DNA of 64,000 nucleotides, from positions 62,001 to 126,000 of the forward strand of contig JAQUKH010000001.1 of NCBI GenBank assembly GCA_028719205.1, written 5' to 3'. Under the pieces are notes generated by a model. It had not been told where the DNA came from. It made no database searches and was given only the letters and a program-made list of their open reading frames with translations. Shown here piece by piece: positions 34,963 through 46,290 of this stretch (positions are counted from its first letter, which is position 1; the number at the start of each line of letters is the position of its first letter). Source of the stretch: a bacterium. GTDB taxonomy: Bacteria > JACRDZ01 > JAQUKH01. The position numbers and the translations under genes are program-made.

Positions 34963-37748
34963 CAATTCTCTTTTAGAACTATACCAATTAATTCTTCAAT
35001 ATATTTATGATATTTTTTTGGTAAATTTTTAAAACGCCGCTGACATTCTTTAGTTGCTGACTCTTTATTTTGATATTCTTTTATCACATCAACAACATTT
35101 TGGTAATACTCATTTAAACGCTGAACAAGTAATTCACTCTGCTCAGGGTCATTTGTAAGTTTCGAGGCTGTTGATTTGATATCCCATACATTTTCGGAAA
35201 GTTTCTGGAAACAAATTCCTTTAAACCTTGAACCTACAGTTCCTCTGGCCTGATTAAGCATACTTGCTGTATTTTCTATTACAAAATTATTGCTTCTCAT
35301 AATTTTCAGAAATTCCTCATCTTCAACATTTTCAAATATTTCCATATGTTCTTTTAATGATATATTATTCTCAATACCAGCTGTCTTTGGCAAACAGATA
35401 TCTTCCTCTCTGATAACAGCTTTTTCCGATAAAGCTATGGCATTGAGCACTACGCTTCTCAAATCCCTTACATTCCCAGGCCAGGAATAGGAATTAAGTT
35501 TTATCTTAGCTTCATCATTAAATTCTTTTCCAGGAGCGTTGGATATTTTTACAAAATATTCCGCCAATAATAAAATATCGTCTTTTCTTTCTCTTAAAGG
35601 CACCAATTCTATAGTATGAACTTTTAACCTGTAATATAAGTCTTCTCTAAATCTTTTATTTGCTATCTCATCTTCAATATTTTTATTGGTAGCGGCAATA
35701 ATTCTAATATCTACTTTTATCGGGATAGTGTCCGTTCTTCCGACTTTATCAATAGTTTTCTGTTCCAAAACCCTTAATATCTTCGCCTGCAAATCATACT
35801 TCATATCTCCTATTTCATCTAAAAACACAGTACTCTTATCTGCCAGTTCAAATAATCCTTTTTTATCACTAATCGCGCCTGAAAATGCTCCTTTTTTATG
35901 CCCGAACATCTCGCTTTCTAAAAGCGTTTCAGGCACAGAAGGTACATTAATCTCTATCATTGTTTTATCACTTCTTGAACTCATTTTATGTATTGCCTCG
36001 GCAAATAATTGTTTACCTGTACCTGTTTCTCCCAGAATAATAACCGGCTCTTCGCTCATCGCGAACTTTTTAGCGGTTTGAAATAATTCAAGCATTTGCT
36101 TGTTCTGAGTTACAATACCAAAAGACCTGCATTCATCTATAAGTTTTCTCATCTCTTTGGCAGGTTTTTCATAAATATTGATAAATGGCTTTGTGGTTTT
36201 TTTTGATAATTTTATAATCTTCTCTAAAAGATCATTACGTTCCTTTTCTAATTTATTAATATTATTTTTGTCCGTTTTTATGCTATCTTCCAACTGCTTG
36301 ACTTTGTTTTGAAAATCTTTTTTTTCTTCATTAATATATGCTTCATAATCCAATAATTTATCCTGCATATCTTCCAGTATTTCTTTTTTCCGGAACAGAT
36401 CATTATTAATATTTTTAAGGTTTTGCATAAGCTGTTCAATTTCTTTTCCTCTTATCAAATAATCTCCCAGCAAATTCACGCTCCCAAAAATAAAAAGTCC
36501 CATAAGCGGATAAAGATCAGCCAGCGATATTCCTGAAATTATAAAAAGTGAGTATGATAAAACAAGATATATTGGGATCCCGATAATAGACGACAAGAAA
36601 ACTATTATTCCATTAGCTCTCACAGATAATAATCCAATTATAGATATCAGAATGATCATTATGACAAAGCTGTAAAATATGGGGACTTCCCTGATAAAAT
36701 TACCGCTTAGTATAGTATAAAGAATATGAGAATGGATACCTATCCCCGGGTAATTAGTATCTATTGGAACATTATGAACGTCCTTATTAACCGAAGAAGC
36801 GTTTCCGACAAGGCATATTTTGTCTTTTAATCTTTCAGAAAGTTCCTTTTCCCGTTCAGGTTTCCCTTCCGGGTTAAGAACAGTAACATACCAGAATGGT
36901 TCTAAATAATCATGTTCATTCACATTCCATGGCTTTATGTAATTGATCCACATCTCGCCCTTATCGTTAATAGGAATAACAAGATCCATTATTTTTCCAT
37001 CAGGGTATTTTGCCTCCGGAAGAATTATTGAATGCCCGGGTTTAACTATGATTTTATCTTTTGGTACCTGAAGATAATCACAGGCCAGTAAAAGATTCAC
37101 TGAAGGGAAAAGATTACCGTCAATATCAATTAAAAGAGCTGCCTTACGGAAAACATCATTTTTCTCATTTTCTTCATTTCCTGTGCTAATGTGACCAATA
37201 CCTTTTGCCGCTTTTGCAAGGTCATCATTTAGTAATGAACCATTTCCGGAAAACCAGAAACTTTCCGGTATACTATTTATTGTTAAAAAATTCTTTTTTA
37301 TTATTTCTATGAAGGGTAGCGGGTATTTGTCTAAAGTAAATGCCTCGTTTTTATTTTTAACTAAATTAAAACTTACCGGCCAATAGACATTTCCTGCCTC
37401 GTTAGTCGCGTTGATCAATGAAAGCGGGATATCACCTCTCAGTATGAAATCATAAAAGATTTCTTTAACGCCATAACTTTTCAATTTATTGATCATTTTA
37501 GCGTGTAGATCAGGGGTAGGATAACCAATTTGCGGGATTGTTTTTACGTCGTCCACTGAAATAGTAACTATTTGTTTTTTTATTTTGAATGGGTCGGAAC
37601 GAAGATTCCCGCAGATTTTAAGTTTAAGATCATAAAGTTTATTATTTAACGATTGAATAGGTGGGATAAAGATACCTATAAAAACTAATAGTAAACACAG
37701 GAATAGAATATAAAATCTAGTGTTAATACCGGAAATTTTATTCTCCAT
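34962..37748 (-). CDS. CHASE2-domain membrane sigma-54 activator (AAA+ enhancer-binding protein)
   Basis: 928 residues. One N-terminal membrane helix (about 12-30), a large extracytoplasmic CHASE2 sensor (about 35-350), then three membrane helices (about 355-430), a coiled coil (about 435-515) and a sigma-54-type AAA+ domain (about 540-770). The AAA+ domain has Walker A GETGTGK (573-579), the sigma-54 contact loop GAFSGA (620-625; usual form GAFTGA), Walker B VFLDEIGD (641-648), FREDLYYRL and SWPGNVRDL. The C-terminal part (about 800-860) contains ASMLNQARGTVGSRFKGICF, a plausible Fis-like helix-turn-helix, and then an extra helical tail. A membrane activator with its own sensor is unusual, since most take signals from a kinase. 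It has its own sigma-70-type promoter and is the obvious regulator of operons A, B and C. Confidence 0.94.
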   Translation of the reverse strand: MENKISGINTRFYILFLCLLLVFIGIFIPPIQSLNNKLYDLKLKICGNLRSDPFKIKKQIVTISVDDVKTIPQIGYPTPDLHAKMINKLKSYGVKEIFYDFILRGDIPLSLINATNEAGNVYWPVSFNLVKNKNEAFTLDKYPLPFIEIIKKNFLTINSIPESFWFSGNGSLLNDDLAKAAKGIGHISTGNEENEKNDVFRKAALLIDIDGNLFPSVNLLLACDYLQVPKDKIIVKPGHSIILPEAKYPDGKIMDLVIPINDKGEMWINYIKPWNVNEHDYLEPFWYVTVLNPEGKPEREKELSERLKDKICLVGNASSVNKDVHNVPIDTNYPGIGIHSHILYTILSGNFIREVPIFYSFVIMIILISIIGLLSVRANGIIVFLSSIIGIPIYLVLSYSLFIISGISLADLYPLMGLFIFGSVNLLGDYLIRGKEIEQLMQNLKNINNDLFRKKEILEDMQDKLLDYEAYINEEKKDFQNKVKQLEDSIKTDKNNINKLEKERNDLLEKIIKLSKKTTKPFINIYEKPAKEMRKLIDECRSFGIVTQNKQMLELFQTAKKFAMSEEPVIILGETGTGKQLFAEAIHKMSSRSDKTMIEINVPSVPETLLESEMFGHKKGAFSGAISDKKGLFELADKSTVFLDEIGDMKYDLQAKILRVLEQKTIDKVGRTDTIPIKVDIRIIAATNKNIEDEIANKRFREDLYYRLKVHTIELVPLRERKDDILLLAEYFVKISNAPGKEFNDEAKIKLNSYSWPGNVRDLRSVVLNAIALSEKAVIREEDICLPKTAGIENNISLKEHMEIFENVEDEEFLKIMRSNNFVIENTASMLNQARGTVGSRFKGICFQKLSENVWDIKSTASKLTNDPEQSELLVQRLNEYYQNVVDVIKEYQNKESATKECQRRFKNLPKKYHKYIEELIGIVLKEN

Positions 37749-37790
37749 ATTTAATTTTTAAGAATAATATTATGGTGCAAAATTTTATTA

Positions 37791-37819
37791 ATTATACTTT
37801 ATATTTTTTTGCCTGTAAA
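37791..37819 (-). promoter_or_regulatory. Sigma-70-type promoter of the activator gene
   Basis: Minus strand TTTACA (37819-37814), 17 nt, TATAAT (37796-37791). The predicted leader is about 36 nt. No sigma-54 element or enhancer palindrome is visible here, so the activator is probably made constitutively. Confidence 0.72.
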
Positions 37820-37872
37820 GCGCTCTTTTGAACAACTTTTGTTAAATACAATTTTTGTGGATTTTGCTAACA

Positions 37873-37920
37873 TAAAAAAACACTGTAAATTTAAAGATAC
37901 ATCTTCAAATTCGCAGTGTT
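37873..37920 (-). terminator. Rho-independent terminator downstream of tRNA-Val
   Basis: Minus strand: AACACTGCGAATTTGAAGAT, loop GT, then ATCTTTAAATTTACAGTGTT, followed by TTTTTTT. A stem of about 20 bp with a few mismatches and a U-run. It should end the LPS/pyrG/tRNA transcript and insulate the activator gene. Confidence 0.8.
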
Positions 37921-38008
37921 CTAATATTTCCAGCGTCCGTTTTTTGAACTTTTTTCCAATTTCAGGCCTAATGCAAACAAAATCCTATCACTACAAGCCC
38001 TTTTTATT

Positions 38009-38039
38009 CTATGCTCTTTGCGCCATGCTCTATGCTTTT
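38009..38039. repeat. CATGCTCTATGC short intergenic repeat
   Basis: CTATGCTCTTTGCGCCATGC followed by TCTATGC: units of ATGCTCT/TTGC in tandem. A similar array lies at 43719-43747. Confidence 0.5.
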
Positions 38040-38041
38040 AT

Positions 38042-38118
38042 TGGTGGGCGATACTGGACTTGAACCAGTGACCTCCCCGATGTGAACGGGGCACTCTAAC
38101 CAGCTGAGCTAATCGCCC
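38042..38118 (-). tRNA. tRNA-Val (anticodon CAC)
   Basis: Minus strand starts GGGCGATTAGCTCAGCTGG. Acceptor arm GGGCGAT pairs with ATCGCCC; anticodon stem CCCCG/CGGGG holds the loop TTCACAT, anticodon CAC (valine codon GUG); the T arm has the TTCAAGT loop. Discriminator A and an encoded CCA end at 38042; length 77. It is 29 bp behind a protein gene and may be co-transcribed with the pyrG operon. Confidence 0.95.
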
Positions 38119-38147
38119 ATTTTCAAATTTATAAGTTGAAAACTATT

Positions 38148-38909
38148 CTACTTTACAGCGCCGGAATGATAATCAACCATATAATCTTTTTCATAAGCGG
38201 ACTCATTATAAATCCACCAGGGCGCAGATTCAACCCAGATCTGCTTGATCCTTTTTGTTATATCGTCGACTGTTTTTGTTTCACCGTATATTTGTAATAT
38301 ATAACCGTCTTTTTTAATTTTATTTATATAATCTTCGGATTTATGGCTATAAGTTAATATATCATTTTTAAAAATATTATCAGTCTCCTGCCATATTAAT
38401 TCAGAAATTGCAGTATCACCCCTTGAAAAATAGTGTCTTCTAAAACTTTTTCTGATCCTTTTTTTACCGTTAGGCAAAATGTCGACATTCTCTTTTTCTG
38501 TATTTGGATCCTTTAACGGAAATGCCGGGAGATCATATAACCGCGCGAAAATATTTTTATCCATCACAGGCGCAATTACCTCTTCCATATTAACTAATGT
38601 AACTTTATTTTTATCTGTACAGGTAATTTCTTTTAAAATAAATTTATCTTTATTAACGATTATTTTAATATTGCCATTCACATCCTTTGATGAAGCGAAA
38701 ATTACTAAATATTCTTCTTTGTTAAATTCAATTTTATTAATAACTTCATATTTCCAATATTGGATTTTACTTGAATTACTTTCTAAATCATCAATTGCGG
38801 TTATTTCTCTTCGCACTGTCCAATTATCACCAACTTCCATCGATGGAACAAATTCTTCAGCGGATGAAACAGAAAATAACATTAATAGAAATATAATTAT
38901 TTTTTTCAT
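38148..38909 (-). CDS. Secreted protein of unknown function
   Basis: 253 residues from the ATG at 38909; the upstream extension of the frame overlaps pyrG and lacks a signal sequence. MKKIIIFLLMLFSVSSA is a signal peptide. The mature part starts PSMEVGDNWTVRREIT, a phrase seen in several periplasmic beta-rich proteins, and alternates short strands with no cysteines. I do not recognise a family. Its ribosome binding site (AGAAAGG) lies inside the end of pyrG, with the stop codon 4 bp ahead of its start, so it is translated from the same transcript. Its position next to LPS genes hints at an envelope role only. Confidence 0.78.
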   Translation of the reverse strand: MKKIIIFLLMLFSVSSAEEFVPSMEVGDNWTVRREITAIDDLESNSSKIQYWKYEVINKIEFNKEEYLVIFASSKDVNGNIKIIVNKDKFILKEITCTDKNKVTLVNMEEVIAPVMDKNIFARLYDLPAFPLKDPNTEKENVDILPNGKKRIRKSFRRHYFSRGDTAISELIWQETDNIFKNDILTYSHKSEDYINKIKKDGYILQIYGETKTVDDITKRIKQIWVESAPWWIYNESAYEKDYMVDYHSGAVK

Positions 38910-38913
38910 TATT

Positions 38914-41260
<2,347 letters not shown>

Positions 41261-41264
<4 letters not shown>

Positions 41265-41743
41265 TTATTTTTATATCTTTCTCTAATTATTTTTATTATT
41301 TCGCTTGTTCCTAAACCTTTTTCCAAACGTATTCTTCTAACTTTTCCTCCGCCTTTTATCACAATATCCGAGCCCGCGATCTCTGAAACTTCATAATCAG
41401 CACCTTTTACCAGTATATCGGGCTTTAATAATTTAATTAAATTATAAGGAGTACTTTCAGAAAATAACACTACATAATCAACCATATCTAAAGATGCCAT
41501 TATTTCCGCGCGGTCTTTTTCAGGAATGATCGGCCTGTCCGGCCCTTTTATAGTTTTAACAGAGGAATCGGTATTCAGGCCGATTACAAGGATATCTCCG
41601 CATTTTTTCGCCTTTTTTAAATAACGGATGTGGCCGCGATGTAAAATATCAAAACACCCGTTAGTAAAAACAATAATTTTATTCTTTTTTTTCTCTTTAT
41701 CTAATATGCTTTTTAAAATATTTTTAGAAATTATTTTTCCCAT
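41261..41743 (-). CDS. rfaE2: D-glycero-beta-D-manno-heptose 1-phosphate adenylyltransferase
   Basis: 160 residues, the size of a stand-alone RfaE2-type enzyme. It forms ADP-heptose for the LPS core. The nucleotidyltransferase signature is VFTNGCFDILHRGHIRYL (HxGH-type motif), with GLNTDSSV and the second motif near GTSEIIKII. In many bacteria this is fused to the kinase (HldE); here the kinase is a separate gene just upstream, overlapping by 13 bp. Confidence 0.95.
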
Positions 41744-42744
41744 CCAACCCTTTCAATTTCTATTTCATGAAGTATTTCTTTTGTTGTTAAAGTGGCTGTC
41801 CCAACTTTTCCAATTACGATACTCGCGGCCAAATTTCCAATGTACGCTGATTCAAACGTACTGGCGCCTGATGCCAGCGATAAACTTAACGCGCTGATCA
41901 CCGTGTCACCCGCGCCCGTTACATCAAATACTTCTTTTGCCATAGCAGGAATATGAAAATACTCCTTATCGTTACCGAAATAACTCATCCCATCTTCACC
42001 CTGCGTTATTAAAATACCTTTGCAATTCAACTCTGTAAGGAGTTTATTCGCGGCTAATTTTAGTGTTATTTTATCTACTATAGGGATACCCGCCGCGAAA
42101 CCTGCTTCATGATGATTTGGTGTCAGGCAGGTTACTTCCTGATATGAATGGAAATGGTCGACCTGAGGGTCAACCAGAATATTTTTATTATGTTTTTTGC
42201 CCAAAGCTATTATATCTTTGATCAATTCAGGAGTAACGACTCCTTTCGCGTAATCAGAAATAATAATAATATCTATTGTTTTTACCGCGTTATTAATATA
42301 AAAAAGCAATTTATCCCTGATATTATCTTTAACTTTATCTTTTTTTTCTCTGTCTAAACGGACAACCTGTTGATTATGCGCGATAATTCTTGTTTTTAAT
42401 GTTGTAGGCCTTTCATTATCTATTATTATGCCGTCAGTATTAATATCCTTTTTCCCCATTTCTGAAAAAACAGTTTTACCGATATCATCATTGCCAACCA
42501 CTCCTGATAAATAAACTTTGCCTCCAAGGGCGTGTATATTATTGACTACATTTGTTGCCCCGCCTAAAGTATATGATTCCCTTGAAATATTTACGATCGG
42601 GACAGGAGCTTCAGGAGAAATACGGTTCACGGATCCCCAAATATATTTATCTACCATAATATCACCAAAAACTAAAACTTTTTTACCGCTGAATGAATTT
42701 AGTATTTTTTTAATTCTCTCTGTATCTATTTTATTTTTATTCAT
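41731..42744 (-). CDS. rfaE1: D-glycero-beta-D-manno-heptose-7-phosphate kinase
   Basis: 337 residues, a PfkB-family (ribokinase-like) fold as in the N-terminal half of HldE. Key segments: VLVFGDIMVDKYIWG, PEAPVPIVNISRESYTLGGATNVV, and the PfkB signature DVTGAGDTVISALSL containing the catalytic Asp. It phosphorylates heptose 7-phosphate at C1 as the step before adenylation. It overlaps its neighbours on both sides, so the heptose genes form one translational unit. Confidence 0.96.
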   Translation of the reverse strand: MNKNKIDTERIKKILNSFSGKKVLVFGDIMVDKYIWGSVNRISPEAPVPIVNISRESYTLGGATNVVNNIHALGGKVYLSGVVGNDDIGKTVFSEMGKKDINTDGIIIDNERPTTLKTRIIAHNQQVVRLDREKKDKVKDNIRDKLLFYINNAVKTIDIIIISDYAKGVVTPELIKDIIALGKKHNKNILVDPQVDHFHSYQEVTCLTPNHHEAGFAAGIPIVDKITLKLAANKLLTELNCKGILITQGEDGMSYFGNDKEYFHIPAMAKEVFDVTGAGDTVISALSLSLASGASTFESAYIGNLAASIVIGKVGTATLTTKEILHEIEIERVGWEK

Positions 42745-43694
42745 TTTTTTGCCTTTTTTAATTCAGATTTTATACTTGCCGCTAAAAGCGGAAGCATAAA
42801 CTCATGATGGCCTGTAAAACTATATCCTTTTCCCCCGTTCATTGTCGGCCTTTCAATAATATTCTTATTTGGCCGGTAATGCTGGATCTGATCAAAATTA
42901 ACCGCTGTAAAATTTTCAACTTTATTATTAAGGTTTCTCGCGATCGTTAAAGCCTTCAGGAACACCTCTGGCAATATAACCGCTGAACCAAAATTACAAA
43001 CTACCCCGTTTTCCATATTTGAAACAATCCCGCAAAAAAGCTTAAAATCCAAAAAGCTACCTTGCCCAATTGCTTTTCCGTCAGCCTCAGGATGCTGATG
43101 AATAATATCTGTGCCAATGGCGACATGAACAGTAACCGGAATATCTAATCGCTTACCCCAATACAAAATGCTGTTTTTACGATTTGGAAGTTTTATTTTT
43201 TCTATTTCACTGCCTAAAGAATATCCAATCCCGGAATTATTTTTATATCCATTATTAATCGCGGTATTCATCAGGTATCCGGTTTCTTCTACCATTCCGA
43301 AACTCCCGTTTTTCAGATTTTCAGAAACATCCTCCGATGTACCCCCGCCAAAAGCAATCTCAAAATCATGGATACTGCCCGCGCCGTTTAAGGCTACCCC
43401 GCTTATAATACCATTCTTCATCAGATCTATGATTAATGGTGACAGCCCGCATTTTATTACGTGCCCTCCGAGAAGAAAAACAATTGTTTTCTTTTGTTTA
43501 AATGCTTTCACAAAAGATTTTATCACTTCTCTAAAATTGTGTCCAGCGTGAATATCAGGCAATGAATTATAAAAGCTGTTAAATGACCCGTTATTAACAA
43601 AAGGTTTTGCAAAATTACTGTCTGAAACCAGATTTTTTCTTTCTTTTATTGAATATGTTTTTACTTTTTTTAAATCTACTGCCTTATATTTCAT
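42741..43694 (-). CDS. Deoxyhypusine-synthase-like protein of unknown substrate
   Basis: 317 residues. The Rossmann-like pattern TIVFLLGGHVIKCGLSPLI, GVALNGAGSIHDFEIAFGG, and PVTVHVAIGTDIIHQHP resemble the deoxyhypusine synthase superfamily, but bacteria lack eIF5A, so it is not expected to make deoxyhypusine. I do not know the reaction. Its start overlaps the rfaE1 gene by 4 bp, and such genes are, from memory, sometimes seen in heptose/LPS clusters, so a role in sugar or envelope metabolism is possible. Confidence 0.75.
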   Translation of the reverse strand: MKYKAVDLKKVKTYSIKERKNLVSDSNFAKPFVNNGSFNSFYNSLPDIHAGHNFREVIKSFVKAFKQKKTIVFLLGGHVIKCGLSPLIIDLMKNGIISGVALNGAGSIHDFEIAFGGGTSEDVSENLKNGSFGMVEETGYLMNTAINNGYKNNSGIGYSLGSEIEKIKLPNRKNSILYWGKRLDIPVTVHVAIGTDIIHQHPEADGKAIGQGSFLDFKLFCGIVSNMENGVVCNFGSAVILPEVFLKALTIARNLNNKVENFTAVNFDQIQHYRPNKNIIERPTMNGGKGYSFTGHHEFMLPLLAASIKSELKKAKK

Positions 43695-43718
43695 CTATCT
43701 ATTCCCTTCCTTCCTTGC

Positions 43719-43747
43719 CCCATGCTCCATGCCCTATGCTCTTTGCT
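43719..43747. repeat. CATGCTCCATGCCCTATGC short intergenic repeat
   Basis: CCCATGCTCCATGCCCTATG then CTCTTTGC: tandem variants of the unit at 38009-38039. It lies between the DUF3108 stop codon and the next start. Confidence 0.5.
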
Positions 43748-43750
43748 TGT

Positions 43751-44503
43751 TTACTCCCCTTCAACATAATCGATCAAGGTTCCTGTTATATTTCCATACG
43801 TTGTGCTGCACTTGATAAAAACAGGTATTTTCCTGTCATCATCCGTAAACCAGATCCATAAATTAACCTTATTTTTTAAGTAGTTACGTTCCTTCTTCCC
43901 GACTGATAAAGTTACAACATTTGTATTAAAATCGCCTACCGGTGTTTTTATCAATTCTTTTCTTATAACACTTACTTTTAGAATATCTACTTCTGTTCCA
44001 GAAAAATATTTTATTTCGATTATATCATTTAACTTAATATCTAAAGTACGAAAATATCCCAGAATAGAAAGAGGATCCTGAACACCTTTTGATATCTCAT
44101 AACGCTCTGATAGTGTATTTACAATTCCATTATTTTGATCAAATTCATAATCAGCTTTTTTATGGTACTTACCTTCATTTATATCTTTTTTATAAAGCAT
44201 TGGTAAAAGAGTTTCAGTATCTATATATGTTTCCACCCGGTCTTTAACTGAAAAAATAGCATTAACTACCCCCTGGGTAAAAGTTTGTGAAACAACACGA
44301 TACGCGTTTTGTGACCGTATCTTTGTAATTTCGTCTAATTCAACAATATCAACTCCTATCCTGATACCATTCCATTTTATAGCGTAAATCATCCGCTCGC
44401 CGACCTTATAATTATTTTTAGCGCAAACACATTCAGTTAATGTATTGTTCCCGATAAATAAATATAACGCTAAAATAATAATTATAGGATTTTTTAATGG
44501 CAT
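43751..44503 (-). CDS. DUF3108 secreted protein
   Basis: 250 residues with a short signal-like N-terminus (PIIIILALYLFIGNN). The body matches DUF3108: YKVGERMIYAIKWNGIRIG, DRVETYIDTETLLPMLYKKD, and the end VNLWIWFTDDDRKIPVFIKC. The family is periplasmic and beta-rich with no proven function, often near lipid or envelope genes. It is 11 bp behind the hydroxyacyl-CoA dehydrogenase gene, in the lpxK operon. Confidence 0.86.
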   Translation of the reverse strand: MPLKNPIIIILALYLFIGNNTLTECVCAKNNYKVGERMIYAIKWNGIRIGVDIVELDEITKIRSQNAYRVVSQTFTQGVVNAIFSVKDRVETYIDTETLLPMLYKKDINEGKYHKKADYEFDQNNGIVNTLSERYEISKGVQDPLSILGYFRTLDIKLNDIIEIKYFSGTEVDILKVSVIRKELIKTPVGDFNTNVVTLSVGKKERNYLKNKVNLWIWFTDDDRKIPVFIKCSTTYGNITGTLIDYVEGE

Positions 44504-44514
44504 CTTTTATTTCT

Positions 44515-45375
44515 TTATTCTGTTTTATATTTAAAAAATCCTTCCCCTGTTTTTACGCCTAATTTATTTTCTTTAACCATCTTACGGATGGTCTCAACCG
44601 CGTGGTACCGTTCGTTCTTATATTCATCATGAACAATATCCGCGACTTTCAGGCATAGATCCAATCCAAGATTATCCATTAAAGCCAGAGGACCCATTGG
44701 CAGTCCCATTCCCAACTGCGCGGCCCGGTCAATCTCTTCTTTTGTCGCGATCCCTTCATCTAAAAGTATTATCGCTTCATTTAGAAAAGGGACAAGCAGC
44801 CTGTTTACTATAAATCCGGCGCCGTCTTTTGAAGTAACTATTTTCTTTTTTAAACCGGCTGTAAAAAAATTTGTTACTGTATTAATTGTTACGCTTGATG
44901 TTCCTGAAATAGGCACTACCTCTATAAGACGGGAAAGGAATACCGGATTAAAAAAATGAGAACCTAATATTTTATCCTTTCTTTTAACTGCCGCAGCTAT
45001 TTTTGTAATAGGAATGGCAGATGTATTTGAAGCAAATATTACGTTTTCCGGACAGATATTATCAAGTATGTAAAACACTTCTCTTTTAATATCCAGATCT
45101 TCTTTAACCGATTCTATGATCATATCGCAATCCCTGACATCTTTATAATCAAGCGTTGCTTTCACCTTGGATAAAATTTTATCAGCCTCATCTCCGGTCA
45201 TACGCCCTTTATTTTTTCTATCCTGAATAAAATTAGTAATATTAGTAAGCCCTTTTTCCAGATTTTCCTTATAAACATCTTTCAAAACAACTTCAAAGCC
45301 ATGGTAAGCAATATAAAGAGCAATTTCCGATCCCATCTTACCTGCGCCAATTATGCCAACTTTTTTTATCTCCAT
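44515..45375 (-). CDS. 3-hydroxyacyl-CoA (3-hydroxybutyryl-CoA) dehydrogenase
   Basis: 286 residues, the usual length of the single-domain bacterial enzyme. NAD site VGIIGAGKMGSEIA, catalytic region SNTSAIPITKIA and GSHFFNPVFL (active His), and C-terminal GPLALMDNLGLDL and KTGEGFFKY. It oxidises or reduces 3-hydroxyacyl-CoA with NAD in the cytoplasm. Its place in an LPS operon is unexpected; it might supply 3-hydroxyacyl chains or simply share the promoter. Confidence 0.93.
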   Translation of the reverse strand: MEIKKVGIIGAGKMGSEIALYIAYHGFEVVLKDVYKENLEKGLTNITNFIQDRKNKGRMTGDEADKILSKVKATLDYKDVRDCDMIIESVKEDLDIKREVFYILDNICPENVIFASNTSAIPITKIAAAVKRKDKILGSHFFNPVFLSRLIEVVPISGTSSVTINTVTNFFTAGLKKKIVTSKDGAGFIVNRLLVPFLNEAIILLDEGIATKEEIDRAAQLGMGLPMGPLALMDNLGLDLCLKVADIVHDEYKNERYHAVETIRKMVKENKLGVKTGEGFFKYKTE

Positions 45376-45390
45376 TGCTATCCTTTCTTT

Positions 45391-46290
45391 TTAATCTTCT
45401 TTTTTTTGCTGTCCCTCGGTTTTACCAGTTCTCCAGCGGTTATGCAGCCAAAAATATTGTTCAGGATAAAGTCTTACATATTTTTCAAGAAGTTTATTAA
45501 ATTGATATAAATATTTATCATCATCCAGTGAACCAACTGTTATAGGTTTTTCAAAGATCATCTTGTGGCTGATCTTATCACTTTGGCGTACAATAAAACA
45601 AGGGATAAGCGGTGATCCGAATTTTCTCGCGAAAACCACAGGGCCTCGCGCGGTTAGCGCCTCTTTACCCATAAAATCTACCCATAACCCATGAAGCCTT
45701 GCTTCCTGGTCGTCAGCAATACCCACAATACCATTTTGTTTTAAAATATGAATTATCTCCCTTACTTCCATTTTAACACCAATTACATTAATATTTTTAC
45801 TTTCCCTGTACTTTAATACAACATTGTTTAAATAATAATTGTGAAGGTTCTTAGATACCTGGCTTATAGGATAACCTCTAAGCCCGACAGCGGCCGCGGA
45901 AAACTCCCAATTTCCGAAATGGCCCGCAATAATTATTACACCATGGCCTTGAGCAAGTGAATCTTTGAGATATTCTTCATTTTCAATTTTTATATATTTA
46001 AAAAGGTTTTCTTTATTATATCTGGGATATCTTAGAAATTCTATTAAGGACATACCCAGATTTCTATAGCAGCCTTTACATATCTTTTTAATTTCCGCGG
46101 GATCTTTTTCATTTTTGAACGCGATCAAAAGATTATTCATGGCAACTTTTTTTCTTATCGGCAGGCAATAATAAACAAATATGCCTAACGAGTCTCCTAG
46201 AAATATAGCTGTTTTTATGGGAAGCATTTGTACTATCAGTCCGATAAAATATACAATGGAATATTCCAGGAAATAACGTATTTTTTTCAT
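45391..46290 (-). CDS. LpxL/HtrB-family lipid A lauroyl-type acyltransferase
   Basis: 299 residues with one N-terminal membrane helix. The family HX4E catalytic motif is in AGHFGNWEFSA (H124, E129); further motifs are GIVGIADDQEAR and VFARKFGSPLIPCF. It adds secondary acyl chains to Kdo-lipid A or a similar precursor at the inner membrane. The start overlaps the end of lpxK by 4 bp. Whether it is the lauroyl or myristoyl type cannot be told from sequence. Confidence 0.93.
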   Translation of the reverse strand: MKKIRYFLEYSIVYFIGLIVQMLPIKTAIFLGDSLGIFVYYCLPIRKKVAMNNLLIAFKNEKDPAEIKKICKGCYRNLGMSLIEFLRYPRYNKENLFKYIKIENEEYLKDSLAQGHGVIIIAGHFGNWEFSAAAVGLRGYPISQVSKNLHNYYLNNVVLKYRESKNINVIGVKMEVREIIHILKQNGIVGIADDQEARLHGLWVDFMGKEALTARGPVVFARKFGSPLIPCFIVRQSDKISHKMIFEKPITVGSLDDDKYLYQFNKLLEKYVRLYPEQYFWLHNRWRTGKTEGQQKKED

